Shown one piece after another: positions 44,944 to 53,798 of a stretch of 64,000 nucleotides of DNA (the stretch's first letter is position 1; every line of letters starts with the position of its first letter). The notes below the pieces were generated by a model. That model saw only the letters and a list, made by a program, of their open reading frames with translations, was not told the DNA's origin and did no database searches. Source of the stretch: Bacillus kexueae (lineage in GTDB: Bacteria > Bacillota > Bacilli > Bacillales > Aeribacillaceae); assembly GCF_022809095.1 (NCBI RefSeq), contig NZ_JALAZE010000003.1:124001-188000 (forward strand), in the 5' to 3' direction. The position numbers were made by a program, and so were the translations under genes.

Positions 44944-45591
44944 ATGATTAAAATTGCACCTTCAATATTATCCGCTGATTTTTCACGTCTAGGTGAAGAG
45001 ATAAAAGATGTCGAGCGAGGCGGCGCCGATTATATTCATGTAGATGTGATGGATGGTCATTTTGTACCAAATATTACGATTGGACCGCTAATTGTAGAAG
45101 CGATTCGACCCGTGACAAAACTTCCGTTAGATGTGCATTTAATGATAGAAAATCCTGATCGCTATATCTCGCAGTTCAGCCGTGCAGGGGCTGACATCAT
45201 TTCTGTTCATGTGGAAGCATGTAGGCATTTACACCGAACAATTCAACATATTAAGGCAGAAGGAGTTAAAGCTGGTGTTGTTTTAAATCCTCATACTCCT
45301 GTGTCTATGATAGAACATGTTATTGAAGATGTCGATCTGGTCCTATTAATGACGGTTAATCCAGGATTTGGTGGACAAGCATTCATCCCAAGTGTCCTTC
45401 CAAAGATTAGAGAGGTTCATAAGCTTGTAACAGAACGAAATTTACAAGTTGAAATTGAAGTAGATGGTGGAGTTAATGTAGAGACGGCTAAGCAATGCAT
45501 CGAAGCAGGTGCAAATGTACTTGTTGCAGGGTCTGCTATTTATAATCAAGCTGATCGTGCAAGTGCAATTCGAGCTATAAGAGGCAAGTAA
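44944..45591 (+). CDS. rpe: Ribulose-phosphate 3-epimerase
   Basis: Interconverts ribulose 5-phosphate and xylulose 5-phosphate in the pentose phosphate pathway. The 215-residue TIM barrel has the metal and active-site segments [19 protein letters not shown] and [11 protein letters not shown], and the phosphate site GGVN. It follows rsgA by three bases. The ribosome site overlaps the rsgA end. A terminator starts at its stop codon. Confidence 0.97.
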   Translation: MIKIAPSILSADFSRLGEEIKDVERGGADYIHVDVMDGHFVPNITIGPLIVEAIRPVTKLPLDVHLMIENPDRYISQFSRAGADIISVHVEACRHLHRTIQHIKAEGVKAGVVLNPHTPVSMIEHVIEDVDLVLLMTVNPGFGGQAFIPSVLPKIREVHKLVTERNLQVEIEVDGGVNVETAKQCIEAGANVLVAGSAIYNQADRASAIRAIRGK

Positions 45592-45622
45592 AAAGAATCG
45601 CATGTGCGATTCTTTTCTTTTA
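45591..45622 (+). terminator. Rho-independent terminator after rpe
   Basis: AAAAGAATCGCA (45591-45602) pairs with TGCGATTCTTTT (45605-45616), followed by CTTTTAG. The perfect inverted repeat has a very short loop, so the innermost pairs probably open. Confidence 0.8.
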
Positions 45623-45691
45623 GCCCTTTTGTATCCGATACCATTTAGAAATTACCATAATAGAATTATGTTAACAAAGGAGGATATGGCG

Positions 45692-46339
45692 TTGAGAGTA
45701 CATATTGTGGCAGGTGGGCCGAGCGAAAACCTTCCTGATCTTTCTATATACTGTGGAGAAAAGAATGTTTGGATTGGAGTGGACAGAGGTGTTATTCATC
45801 TTATAAATTCAGGTATTATACCTACCTACGCATTCGGAGATTTTGATTCGATTACTGAAACAGAGCGACTGCAATTGCAAACGAAAATCAATCATATAGA
45901 CTTCTTTCCAGCTGAAAAAGATCAAACGGATTCAGAAATTGGATTGGAATTTGCTTTACAGATGAATGAAGTAGAAGAAATCGTATTATTTGGTGGGACT
46001 GGAGGTCGTCTTGACCATTTATTTGGGAATATCCAGCTCCTTTTTAAAGCTTTGGAGAAGGGGGTTTTTGCGAAACTCATTGATAAACAAAATGAAGTTA
46101 CTCTCTATTCTCCAGGTGAATATAAGATTGAAAATTCGCTTTCATACAAGTACATCTCCTTCCTCCCTTTTACAGAAGAAATTCAAAATCTCACATTAAA
46201 AGGATTTAAATATCCATTAATGAATAGGCATATTGAAAGAGGGTCGACACTATGTATAAGTAACGAACTCATTCATTCTGTTGGTACTTTTTCATTTGAT
46301 GCTGGCATATTAATGATGGTAAGAAGTTCTGATGTTTAA
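45692..46339 (+). CDS. thiN: Thiamine pyrophosphokinase
   Basis: Converts thiamine to thiamine diphosphate. It has 215 residues. The motifs are WIGVDRG, GDFDSI, KDQTDSEIGLEFA and GGTGGRLDHLFGN, the last two forming the catalytic site. TTG 45692 is eight bases after AAAGGAGG (45676-45683); the ATG two codons earlier is too near the site. It lies alone between two terminator-like hairpins, so it probably has its own promoter. Confidence 0.95.
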   Translation: MRVHIVAGGPSENLPDLSIYCGEKNVWIGVDRGVIHLINSGIIPTYAFGDFDSITETERLQLQTKINHIDFFPAEKDQTDSEIGLEFALQMNEVEEIVLFGGTGGRLDHLFGNIQLLFKALEKGVFAKLIDKQNEVTLYSPGEYKIENSLSYKYISFLPFTEEIQNLTLKGFKYPLMNRHIERGSTLCISNELIHSVGTFSFDAGILMMVRSSDV

Positions 46340-46346
46340 TGGGATA

Positions 46347-46372
46347 AACACATTTTAAGACAGGAATGTGTT
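46347..46372 (+). terminator. Weak hairpin after thiN
   Basis: AACACATT (46347-46354) pairs with AATGTGTT (46365-46372). No T run follows, so terminator function is doubtful. Confidence 0.3.
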
Positions 46373-46453
46373 AGTGTCGTTTAGGGACATTGGGTGGGAA
46401 GTCAAAAACCACTGAATCCAGCTTCATCTTATTTTTGTTTGAGGAGGGAAAAT

Positions 46454-46534
46454 ATGCGATTTTATACAATTAAACTCCCTAAATTTTTAGGTGGCATAAT
46501 TCGGGCGATGCTCGGCTCTTTTAAGAAGGAATAG
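46454..46534 (+). CDS. spoVM: SpoVM spore-coat anchoring micropeptide
   Basis: The 26-residue amphipathic peptide reads MRFYTIKLPKFLGGIIRAML then GSFKKE. It is almost identical to B. subtilis SpoVM, including the Pro that shapes its curvature sensing. SpoVM sits on the positively curved outer forespore membrane and recruits SpoIVA to start coat assembly; it is made in the mother cell under SigE. GAGGAGGG (46441-46448) precedes the ATG. I did not find a convincing SigE promoter. Its presence shows that the organism belongs to a spore-forming lineage. Confidence 0.97.
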   Translation: MRFYTIKLPKFLGGIIRAMLGSFKKE

Positions 46535-46558
46535 AAAGCACCAAACTGGTGCTTTCTA
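46532..46558 (+). terminator. Hairpin after spoVM
   Basis: TAGAAAGCACC pairs with GGTGCTTTCTA, an 11-base perfect stem with loop AAACT that begins at the spoVM stop codon. It has little T downstream but is stable. Confidence 0.6.
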
Positions 46559-46621
46559 TTAAAAGTCTTCATACTTTTATATTATTTTTGAAGAAAAGGG
46601 GATTAAGATACTGTTCGCAAT

Positions 46622-46690
46622 AAGTGTTTTTAAACACTTTCCTTTCTTCCTCTAAAAACTAATAGAAGAAGGTAAAGCGTTCTTCTTTTT
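46622..46690. other. Two further hairpins between spoVM and rpmB
   Basis: AAGTGTTT/AAACACTT (46622-46639) is a near-perfect palindrome. AGAAGAA (46664-46670) and TTCTTCT (46680-46686) form a stem followed by TTTTC on the plus strand, a possible plus-strand terminator. No gene is supported in 46559-46718. Confidence 0.4.
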
Positions 46691-46718
46691 CTCTTCACGA
46701 TTGGAAAGCTTAGACATG

Positions 46719-46765
46719 AAAAAAGCAGATGAAAAGATAAAAAATTCTTTTCATCTGCTTTTTTT
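46719..46765 (-). terminator. Terminator of rpmB (possibly bidirectional)
   Basis: AAAAAAGCAGATGAAAAG pairs with CTTTTCATCTGCTTTTTT. A/T runs flank both sides, so it can stop transcription from either direction between the convergent spoVM and rpmB genes. Confidence 0.85.
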
Positions 46766-46800
46766 AATGGGCGGGCAATAGGCCCAAAGCTTATGTTTCA

Positions 46801-46989
46801 TTACACGCGTTCTACTTTACCAGACTTAAGAGCACGAGCAGAAACATAAACGCGCTTCGGTTTACCGTCAACTAAAATACGAACTTTTTGTACGTTCGCT
46901 CCCCATTTACGCTTGTTTGCGTTCATCGCGTGAGAGCGTGTGTTACCGAAGCTCGCTTTTTTACCAGTAATCACGCATTTACGTGCCAT
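46801..46989 (-). CDS. rpmB: 50S ribosomal protein L28
   Basis: A 62-residue ribosomal protein, [20 protein letters not shown]..., ending [12 protein letters not shown]. The ATG at 46989 (minus strand) is preceded by GAGGAGG (46999-47005); the upstream in-frame Met precedes this site. Only Cys5 of the zinc ligands seen in some L28 proteins is visible, so this is the zinc-free form. It is divergent from yloU and convergent with spoVM, as in B. subtilis. Confidence 0.97.
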   Translation of the reverse strand: MARKCVITGKKASFGNTRSHAMNANKRKWGANVQKVRILVDGKPKRVYVSARALKSGKVERV

Positions 46990-47118
46990 ATTCAAAAACC
47001 TCCTCAATATCTACATCCATCATCAATAATCATTGTTAGATTAAAAGATACCTTAATAATTTACCATAAGGAATATTGAATTGCAATATATTTTCATACT
47101 ACTTTCAAGAAAATTTAC

Positions 47119-47147
47119 TTGACATGAATTTTATTTCATGCTCTATT
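47119..47147 (+). promoter_or_regulatory. SigA promoter of yloU-fakA
   Basis: TTGACA at 47119-47124 and TCTATT at 47142-47147 with 17-base spacing; the -10 matches four of six. It lies in the divergent region between rpmB and yloU. Confidence 0.5.
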
Positions 47148-47246
47148 ATATTAGGGGAGTTGTGAGGCATTAGGTTTCTTTTAAACGTTGCCCATTTATA
47201 GTAAAATGTGTATACGGCATACGTTTGTTAAAAAGGAGGAAATCTC

Positions 47247-47609
47247 ATGTCCATTGAATTAAAAACGAATTTCGGTCAAATTGATATTTCAAATGATGTG
47301 ATTGCTCAAGTTGCTGGTGGAGCAGCAGTGGATTGCTATGGTATTGTTGGAATGGCTTCCAAAAATCAAATTAAAGACGGTCTTTCCGACATCCTTCGTC
47401 GTGAGAACTTCAGTAAAGGTGTCATTGTTCGTCAAGATGAAGAAGAAATGCATATTGATATGTACATTATTGTGAGTTATGGGACAAAAATTTCTGAAAT
47501 TGCCCATAATGTACAAACGAAAGTAAAATATACCCTAAACAGCATGCTAGGGATTTCAGTTGATTCCATTAATATTTATATTCAAGGTGTTCGCGTGACG
47601 AACCCATAA
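47247..47609 (+). CDS. yloU: Asp23/Gls24 family envelope stress protein (YloU)
   Basis: The 120-residue protein starts MSIELKTNFGQIDISNDVIA and ends INIYIQGVRVTNP, the full DUF322/Asp23 domain with no extra parts. The family is linked to envelope stress. YloU-type members lie next to fakA throughout the Firmicutes, which suggests a partnership with fatty-acid kinase, but the function is not known. AAAGGAGG precedes the ATG. It is 21 bases before fakA. Confidence 0.92.
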   Translation: MSIELKTNFGQIDISNDVIAQVAGGAAVDCYGIVGMASKNQIKDGLSDILRRENFSKGVIVRQDEEEMHIDMYIIVSYGTKISEIAHNVQTKVKYTLNSMLGISVDSINIYIQGVRVTNP

Positions 47610-47630
47610 TCATAAGAGGAGGAAGCATTT

Positions 47631-49298
47631 GTGGCATTACAATTACTAGATGGGAAGCGTTTTGCTGAAATGGTTATCCAAGGAGCGAATCATCTTTCAA
47701 ATAACGCTGAGGTTGTTGACGCACTAAACGTTTTCCCTGTTCCAGATGGAGATACCGGAACAAATATGAACTTATCAATCACTTCTGGAGCAAAAGAAGT
47801 ACAAAAAAACGTGACAGATGAAATTGGGCAAGTTGCTGGTGCATTTGCAAAAGGATTGCTTATGGGTGCTCGTGGAAACTCCGGGGTTATTTTATCTCAA
47901 TTATTCCGTGGTTTTTCCAAGGCAGTTGAAGGGACGAGTACCATTGATACGAAGCAATTTGCTGAGGCATTACAATTCGGTGTTGATACTGCTTATAAAG
48001 CCGTTATGAAACCTGTTGAAGGAACAATTTTAACGGTTGCAAAAGATGCTGCTAAAAAAGCGATAGAAGTCTCTGAACATGAGATGGAATTCGTTTCATT
48101 TATGGAAGCTGTTTTAGCAGAAGCAAAGGCGTCCCTAGATCGCACACCTGAATTACTACCTGTATTAAAAGAAGTCGGTGTTGTCGATAGTGGTGGCCAA
48201 GGTTTAGTTTTTGTGTACGAAGGCTTTCTTGCTGAATTGAAGGGAGAAAAAGTGCCTGGATCGCCAGTTAAGCTCCCTTCAATGGACGAATTAGTAAGCG
48301 CTGAACATCATAAAAGTGTACAATCCCATATGAATACAGAAGATATTGAATTCGGATATTGTACAGAATTTATGGTGAAGTTTGAAGAAGGGAAGGAGCC
48401 ATTCGTAGAGGAGAAATTCCGTCAAGACTTGAGTCAATTTGGTGACTCCCTATTAGTTATTGCTGACGATGAACTTGCGAAGGTTCATATTCATGCCGAA
48501 GCGCCAGGTGATGTCCTAACATACGGTCAACGATATGGAAGTCTTATTAACATGAAAATTGAAAATATGCGTGAGCAACATAGTGCAATCGTAAATGAGA
48601 AGACAAATCAAACACTACGCGAAGAAGCGAAAAAAAGTAAAAGTAAATACGGAATTGTAGCTGTAGCAATGGGAGAAGGTATTGCTGAATTGTTCAAGTC
48701 GATGGGGGCAGTCTATGTAATAGAAGGTGGCCAAACGATGAATCCGAGCACAGAAGATATCGTTCATGCCGTGAAAGAAGTAAACGCAGAAAATGTGATT
48801 ATTCTACCGAACAATTCTAATATTATTTTGGCGGCTAACCAAGCAGCTTCAGTCGTAGATGAAAATGTGGTCGTCATTCCTTCTAAGTCAGTTCCGCAAG
48901 GTATGACTGCTTTACTCGCTTTCAACCCTGATGTGGAAAGTGAACAGAACGAACAGGCAATGAATGAATCTTTAGCTCACGTTAAAACGGGACAAGTAAC
49001 GTATGCGGTAAGAGATACAAACATTGATGGAATTGACCTTGAAAAAGGTGATTTCATGGGTATTTTAGATAAAAAGATTGTTACAAAAGATAAAGTGCAA
49101 CTCGCTGCAGCTCAAAAGCTTGCTCAAGAGATGATTACAGAAGACGATGAGATTGTAACGATTTTACAAGGTGAAGATGCCTCTGATGAAGAAGTAGAAC
49201 AATTAGTTTCATTTATTGAAGAAAAGTTCGAAGATGTGGAAGTAGAAGTGCATAAAGGGAAACAGCCATTATATTCATATATCTTTTCCGTTGAATAA
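47631..49298 (+). CDS. fakA: Fatty acid kinase catalytic subunit FakA (YloV, DAK2 family)
   Basis: Phosphorylates host or recycled fatty acids carried by FakB proteins, feeding acyl-phosphate into phospholipid synthesis. It has 555 residues. The N-terminal DhaL-type ATP domain has NVFPVPDGDTGTNMNLS and GARGNSGVILSQ, a central domain follows, and the C-terminal region is EDD-like. The start is GTG 47631 after AGAGGAGG. No FakB gene lies in the window. The product (acyl-phosphate) is the substrate made in parallel by PlsX, encoded at 54855. Confidence 0.93.
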   Translation: MALQLLDGKRFAEMVIQGANHLSNNAEVVDALNVFPVPDGDTGTNMNLSITSGAKEVQKNVTDEIGQVAGAFAKGLLMGARGNSGVILSQLFRGFSKAVEGTSTIDTKQFAEALQFGVDTAYKAVMKPVEGTILTVAKDAAKKAIEVSEHEMEFVSFMEAVLAEAKASLDRTPELLPVLKEVGVVDSGGQGLVFVYEGFLAELKGEKVPGSPVKLPSMDELVSAEHHKSVQSHMNTEDIEFGYCTEFMVKFEEGKEPFVEEKFRQDLSQFGDSLLVIADDELAKVHIHAEAPGDVLTYGQRYGSLINMKIENMREQHSAIVNEKTNQTLREEAKKSKSKYGIVAVAMGEGIAELFKSMGAVYVIEGGQTMNPSTEDIVHAVKEVNAENVIILPNNSNIILAANQAASVVDENVVVIPSKSVPQGMTALLAFNPDVESEQNEQAMNESLAHVKTGQVTYAVRDTNIDGIDLEKGDFMGILDKKIVTKDKVQLAAAQKLAQEMITEDDEIVTILQGEDASDEEVEQLVSFIEEKFEDVEVEVHKGKQPLYSYIFSVE

Positions 49299-49304
49299 AG
49301 ATGT

Positions 49305-49339
49305 GAAAAGGACTCGCTAAGTTGGCGTGTCCTTTTTCG
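49305..49339 (+). terminator. Rho-independent terminator of yloU-fakA
   Basis: AAAAGGAC (49306-49313) pairs with GTCCTTTT (49329-49336) with partial pairing inside, followed by TC. Repeat copy 2 begins five bases later. Confidence 0.8.
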
Positions 49340-49343
49340 ATTG

Positions 49344-49466
49344 TTACAGGAAGTTAAAGTTCAATAAAGTGTTAAAGTATTCTCTTTACAGTTTTTTTTT
49401 GGTGTCCAGCTCCAAGCGCCATCAGCTCGGGGCGCTTCGGCTAAGGACTTGCGCTTTGCGCTTTTT
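49344..49466 (+). repeat. Interspersed repeat module A, copy 2 (internally deleted)
   Basis: The AT-rich 5' part is nearly identical to copies 1 and 3 (TTACAGGAAGTTAAAGTTC, AATAAAGTGTTAAAGTATTC). The GC-rich part jumps from GGGGCGCTTCGG directly to CTAAGGACTTGCGCTTTGCG, and so lacks about 50 bases present in the other two. The deletion joins CTTCGG and a similar CTTCG(C)CTAAGG, consistent with recombination between short repeats. Module B is not recognisable after it. Confidence 0.85.
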
Positions 49467-49482
49467 CTGTGAAAATAAAAAT

Positions 49483-49516
49483 TACCTATGAGCTGAATGA
49501 TCGATCATGATAGGTA
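49483..49516. other. Nested palindrome upstream of sdaAB
   Basis: ATGATCGATCAT (49497-49508) is a perfect 12-base palindrome. It is enclosed by TACCTAT (49483-49489) and its inverse ATAGGTA (49510-49516). Either a DNA-binding protein site or a hairpin is possible. The remaining gap to sdaAB (49517-49873) is AT-rich; a TATAAT occurs near 49628 without a good -35, and I see no gene. Confidence 0.4.
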
Positions 49517-49873
49517 GATGGTAGAAAGGAAACTCCGGGGAGAATAAATTTTCATGTCCGGGGTGTGGGAGTGAAATCATGTATGTTTCTTATTGTTAAA
49601 AAACGATGGAAGTATTAAACAGTATTTTCTATAATGAGTTGCAGACATTGTGTTGTCGTTTCACTGTATTGAGGGAGGTTCGACTTCCTTCAGGCAGAAA
49701 GCAAAGTTCTTAGGGCATAATGTTAAGACTTCATTTTAAATTGGTTTTAAAAAACATAATGAATACGAAACAGACTCATAAAAAAGGATGGGAATTTTTC
49801 TACCGTAGCAGGCTGTCTCGTTTTCTGATAAACTTAGAATGGGTAAATGTTGATGAATGTGGGGGATACTAAC

Positions 49874-50536
49874 ATGAAATACAGGAGTGTATTTGATATT
49901 ATTGGTCCAATCATGATTGGACCGTCGAGTTCTCATACAGCAGGCGCTGCCAGAATTGGTCGCGTGGCTCGAAGTTTGTTTGGTAGAGAGCCAAAGTGGG
50001 CGACAATTTCATTTTACGGATCATTTGCGAAAACGTATAAAGGTCATGGTACGGATGTCGCCATTGTTGGAGGTCTATTAGACTTCGATACATTCGATGA
50101 ACGAATTAAAACATCTTTAACAATAGCAAAAGAGAAAAACATTAAAATTGAATTCATTGAAGAAGATGCTGTAACAGATCATCCAAACACAGCTCGTGTA
50201 ATTATAGGAGATGACAGTGGGCAATTGGAGCTAGTTGGGATTTCAATTGGTGGCGGTAAAATAGAAATTACTGAGCTGAATGGATTTGAGTTAAAGTTGT
50301 CTGGAAATCACCCAGCAGTCCTTGTTGTTCATAATGACCGGTACGGTGCTATTGCGGCAGTCTCCAATGTTTTTGCCAAATATGAATTAAACATCGGACA
50401 TATGGAAGTTTCGAGAAAAGAAAAAGGTCAACTTGCGTTAATGACGATTGAAGTAGATCAAAATATTGATGACCAAGTCATTGAAGAACTTAAAACACTA
50501 CCAAATATCATTCAAGTCACAAAAATTGTTGAATAG
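49874..50536 (+). CDS. sdaAB: L-serine dehydratase, beta subunit
   Basis: Part of the iron-sulfur L-serine deaminase that gives pyruvate and ammonia. It has 220 residues. The N-terminal domain starts MKYRSVFDIIGPIMIGPSSS HTAGAARIG, the family signature, and a C-terminal ACT domain (about 148-220) may bind serine. The start is ATG 49874, eight bases after GTGGGGGA; an upstream in-frame ATG has no site. The alpha subunit follows after 27 bases. Confidence 0.96.
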   Translation: MKYRSVFDIIGPIMIGPSSSHTAGAARIGRVARSLFGREPKWATISFYGSFAKTYKGHGTDVAIVGGLLDFDTFDERIKTSLTIAKEKNIKIEFIEEDAVTDHPNTARVIIGDDSGQLELVGISIGGGKIEITELNGFELKLSGNHPAVLVVHNDRYGAIAAVSNVFAKYELNIGHMEVSRKEKGQLALMTIEVDQNIDDQVIEELKTLPNIIQVTKIVE

Positions 50537-50563
50537 CAAAGGGGTATTTGAGGAGGATAAAGG

Positions 50564-51454
50564 ATGTTTCGTAATGTAGCAGAGTTAGTTGAACTTGCTG
50601 AAAGTGAAGGGATAAAAATTTCCGAAGTTATGATTCGGCAAGAAATGGAGCAAACAGGGAAAACGAGAGAAGAAATCATTCAACTAATGGACCAAAACTT
50701 GAAAGTGATGGAGGATGCCGTTGAAAAAGGACTAAAAGGTGTAAAATCACACTCGGGTTTAACGGGTGGAGATGCGGTTTTACTCCAAAATTACATCCAA
50801 AAAGGAACGTTTTTGTCTGGAAGAACGGTGTTAGATGCAGTAAGTAAAGCTGTTGCTACGAATGAAGTCAATGCGGCGATGGGAACCATTTGTGCAACGC
50901 CGACAGCAGGTTCCGCAGGTGTTGTTCCTGGTACATTATTTGCGGTTAAAAATGTGTTAAATCCAACTCGAGAACAAATGGTTGAGTTTTTGTTCACTGC
51001 AGGAGCTTTCGGATTTGTTGTCGCAAACAATGCTTCAATCTCTGGTGCAGCTGGAGGTTGTCAAGCAGAAGTGGGCTCGGCGAGTGGGATGGCCGCAGCT
51101 GCTATTGTAGAAATGGCCGGAGGAACACCAAGTCAGTCAGCTGAAGCGATGGCCATTACGTTGAAGAATATGCTCGGCCTTGTTTGTGATCCAGTTGCGG
51201 GCTTAGTAGAAGTTCCGTGTGTAAAACGAAATGCAATGGGAGCTGCGAATGCAATGGTGGCTGCAGACATGGCCCTTGCTGGAATTACAAGTCGTATCCC
51301 TTGTGATGAAGTGATTGATGCGATGTTTAAAATTGGACAGACTATGCCGGTTGCTTTAAAAGAAACTGCTCAAGGAGGGTTGGCGGCAACTCCAACGGGT
51401 CGCGAATTAGAAGCGAAGATCTTTGGAATTCCGCTTGATCATGACAAGGAATAA
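50564..51454 (+). CDS. sdaAA: L-serine dehydratase, alpha subunit
   Basis: The catalytic chain of the [4Fe-4S] L-serine dehydratase. It has 296 residues. The cluster cysteines lie in TICATPTAGSAG, GGCQAEVGSASG and CDPVAGLVEVPCVKRN. Gram-positive enzymes split into alpha and beta chains as here. GAGGAGG precedes the ATG. The last 14 bases overlap recG. Confidence 0.96.
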   Translation: MFRNVAELVELAESEGIKISEVMIRQEMEQTGKTREEIIQLMDQNLKVMEDAVEKGLKGVKSHSGLTGGDAVLLQNYIQKGTFLSGRTVLDAVSKAVATNEVNAAMGTICATPTAGSAGVVPGTLFAVKNVLNPTREQMVEFLFTAGAFGFVVANNASISGAAGGCQAEVGSASGMAAAAIVEMAGGTPSQSAEAMAITLKNMLGLVCDPVAGLVEVPCVKRNAMGAANAMVAADMALAGITSRIPCDEVIDAMFKIGQTMPVALKETAQGGLAATPTGRELEAKIFGIPLDHDKE

Positions 51455-53492
51455 GCTAGATCAACCAGTAACAAGCGTGAAAGGTATTGGTGAAGAAACT
51501 TCCGTCATTTTGGCTGAAATGGGAATTCAGTCAGTGCGTGATTTAATTCACTACTTTCCATTCCGGTACGAAGATTATGAAATTCGCGATTTAGCTGATG
51601 TGAAGCACGATGAAAAAGTAACGGTGGAAGGGAAGGTTCATTCTGAGCCTTCTCTTGCCTTTTATGGTCGAAAAAAATCAAGACTGACCTTTCGACTTTT
51701 AGTCGGCAATTACTTAATTACTGTCGTGGGCTTTAATCGGCAATATTTGAAGTCGAAGTTATCGATTCAACAATCCGTTACAGTTACGGGGAAATGGGAC
51801 AAAAACCGGCAAACAATTTCCCTTCAGGAAATTTTCTTCGGGCCTATTGAACAGCAAAATGAAGTAGAGCCCGTGTACTCGGTGCGGGGGAAGATTACAG
51901 TTAAATCGATGCGTCGATATATTAAAAATGCTCTTAATGATTTTGGAGAATGGATCGAAGAAGACTTTCCGACCACTCTAAGACAAAAATATAAACTATT
52001 ATCAAAAAAAGAAGCGTTGAAAATTATACATAATCCAAAGGATCGAAATCAATTAAAACAGGCAAGAAGAAGATTTGTCTATGAGGAATTTCTTTTATTT
52101 CAGTTAAAGATGCAAGCGCTTCGCAAGTTTAATCGTGAACAATCACGAGGTATCGTTCTACTTCCTGACAAAGAGCGTTTAAATACATTTATTGAATCAC
52201 TTCCTTTCCCGCTTACAGGAGCTCAAAAACGTGTCGTTCAAGAAATTTTACACGACATGGAGTCACCATACCGTATGAATCGACTATTACAAGGAGATGT
52301 AGGGTCAGGTAAAACTGTAGTATCAGCCATTGCTATGTACGCATCCTTTCTCTCAGGGTATCAAGCAGCTTTGATGGTTCCTACAGAAATTTTAGCAGAG
52401 CAGCATGCGGACTCCTTAAGTGAACTTTTTGAAAACACTTCGGTAAATGTGGCACTTTTAACAAGTTCGGTCAAAGGAAAGAGAAGAAAAGAATTATTGA
52501 CGAGACTTGAAAATGGAGAGATTGATATTGTCGTTGGTACGCACGCTCTTATTCAAGATGATGTGCAATTTCATCGTTTAGGACTAGTAATTACCGACGA
52601 ACAACATCGTTTTGGAGTTGAACAACGTAGGGTGTTACGAGATAAAGGGGAGTCTCCTGATGTATTGTTTATGACAGCTACTCCGATTCCTAGGACACTT
52701 GCTATTACAGCATTTGGGGAAATGGATGTGTCAATCATTGATGAAATGCCAGCAGGCCGTAAACAAATTGAGACTTATTGGGCTAAACCATCTATGATTG
52801 AACGTGTCCTTCAATTCATTCAAAAAGAAGTGCAAAAAGGAAGGCAAGCCTATGTAATTTGCCCTCTCATTGAAGAATCCGAAAAATTAGACGTTCAAAA
52901 TGCTATTGATGTTCATAGTATGCTAACTCACTACTTTAAAGGCAGCTTTAAGATTGGTTTAATGCACGGTCGTCTCACGTCAGATGAAAAAGATGAAGTG
53001 ATGAGAGCTTTTAGTGTTAATGAAATTCAAGTATTAGTTTCAACGACGGTCGTTGAAGTTGGAGTGAATGTACCGAATGCAACCGTCATGGTCATTTATG
53101 ACGCAGAGCGATTTGGGCTCTCTCAATTACATCAATTAAGAGGGCGAGTTGGGCGAGGTCAAGAACAGTCTTATTGTATTCTACTTGCAGATCCGAAATC
53201 TGAAACGGGTCAAGAACGGATGAAAATTATGACGGAAACAAACGATGGGTTTGTTTTATCTGAAAAAGACTTGGAATTACGTGGGCCAGGAGATTTTTTT
53301 GGGAAAAAGCAAAGTGGCGTACCAGAATTTAAAATCGCAGATATGGTCCATGATTATCGTGCGTTGGAAGTGGCTCGACAAGATGCTTATGAGCTTGTGC
53401 ATTCATCCGTATTCTGGGAAAGTGAAGAATATGAAAAGCTGAGAGACGTCATTATTTCTAGTGGCATTATCAACGGTGATAAGTTGGATTAA
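51441..53492 (+). CDS. recG: ATP-dependent DNA helicase RecG
   Basis: Reverses stalled forks and processes Holliday junctions. It has 683 residues. An N-terminal wedge/OB domain (about 1-250) is followed by helicase domains with GDVGSGKT (Walker A), DEQHRFGVEQR, TATPIPRT and QLRGRVGRG. The ATG at 51441 gives a length within one residue of B. subtilis RecG. It has no good ribosome site and overlaps sdaAA by 14 bases, so translation is probably coupled. Confidence 0.96.
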   Translation: MTRNKLDQPVTSVKGIGEETSVILAEMGIQSVRDLIHYFPFRYEDYEIRDLADVKHDEKVTVEGKVHSEPSLAFYGRKKSRLTFRLLVGNYLITVVGFNRQYLKSKLSIQQSVTVTGKWDKNRQTISLQEIFFGPIEQQNEVEPVYSVRGKITVKSMRRYIKNALNDFGEWIEEDFPTTLRQKYKLLSKKEALKIIHNPKDRNQLKQARRRFVYEEFLLFQLKMQALRKFNREQSRGIVLLPDKERLNTFIESLPFPLTGAQKRVVQEILHDMESPYRMNRLLQGDVGSGKTVVSAIAMYASFLSGYQAALMVPTEILAEQHADSLSELFENTSVNVALLTSSVKGKRRKELLTRLENGEIDIVVGTHALIQDDVQFHRLGLVITDEQHRFGVEQRRVLRDKGESPDVLFMTATPIPRTLAITAFGEMDVSIIDEMPAGRKQIETYWAKPSMIERVLQFIQKEVQKGRQAYVICPLIEESEKLDVQNAIDVHSMLTHYFKGSFKIGLMHGRLTSDEKDEVMRAFSVNEIQVLVSTTVVEVGVNVPNATVMVIYDAERFGLSQLHQLRGRVGRGQEQSYCILLADPKSETGQERMKIMTETNDGFVLSEKDLELRGPGDFFGKKQSGVPEFKIADMVHDYRALEVARQDAYELVHSSVFWESEEYEKLRDVIISSGIINGDKLD

Positions 53493-53535
53493 TTTGTATT
53501 AGTGGAAAATTTAATTATGACGGAATTTATATAAC

Positions 53536-53575
53536 AAAAAGGTGCTAGAAGGATAAGTCTGGCACCTTTTTTTAT
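53536..53575 (+). terminator. Rho-independent terminator of sdaAB-sdaAA-recG
   Basis: AAAAAGGTGC pairs with GCACCTTTTT (arms near 53536-53545 and 53562-53571), with inner CTAGA/TCTGG pairing in part. A T run follows. Repeat copy 3 begins directly afterwards. Confidence 0.85.
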
Positions 53576-53577
53576 TG

Positions 53578-53753
53578 TTACAGCAAGTTTAAGTTCAATA
53601 AAGTGTTAAAGTATTCTCTTTACGGTTTTTTTTGGTGTCTAGCTCCAAGCGCCATCAGCTCGAGTCGCTTCGGCCCTGCTGTGGCGACGGAAGCCTCCTC
53701 GTAGGTCCTGCAGCGCCCTTCGCCTAAGGGCTTGCGCTTTGCGCTTTTCTTAA
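53578..53753 (+). repeat. Interspersed repeat module A, copy 3
   Basis: It reads TTACAGCAAGTTTAAGTTC, AATAAAGTGTTAAAGTATTC, TCTTTACGG plus T run, then GGTGTCTAGCTCCAAGCGCC, and continues to GCGCTTTGCGCTTTTCTTAA. It agrees with copy 1 almost base for base over about 170 positions. Its 3' end can form GCCCTT/AAGGGC within an outer AGCGC/GCGCT helix, so the transcript would be structured. Confidence 0.85.
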
Positions 53754-53798
53754 TAGGTCCTTGATGTGCTTTCGTCTAATTCGACATGAAATGATTTA

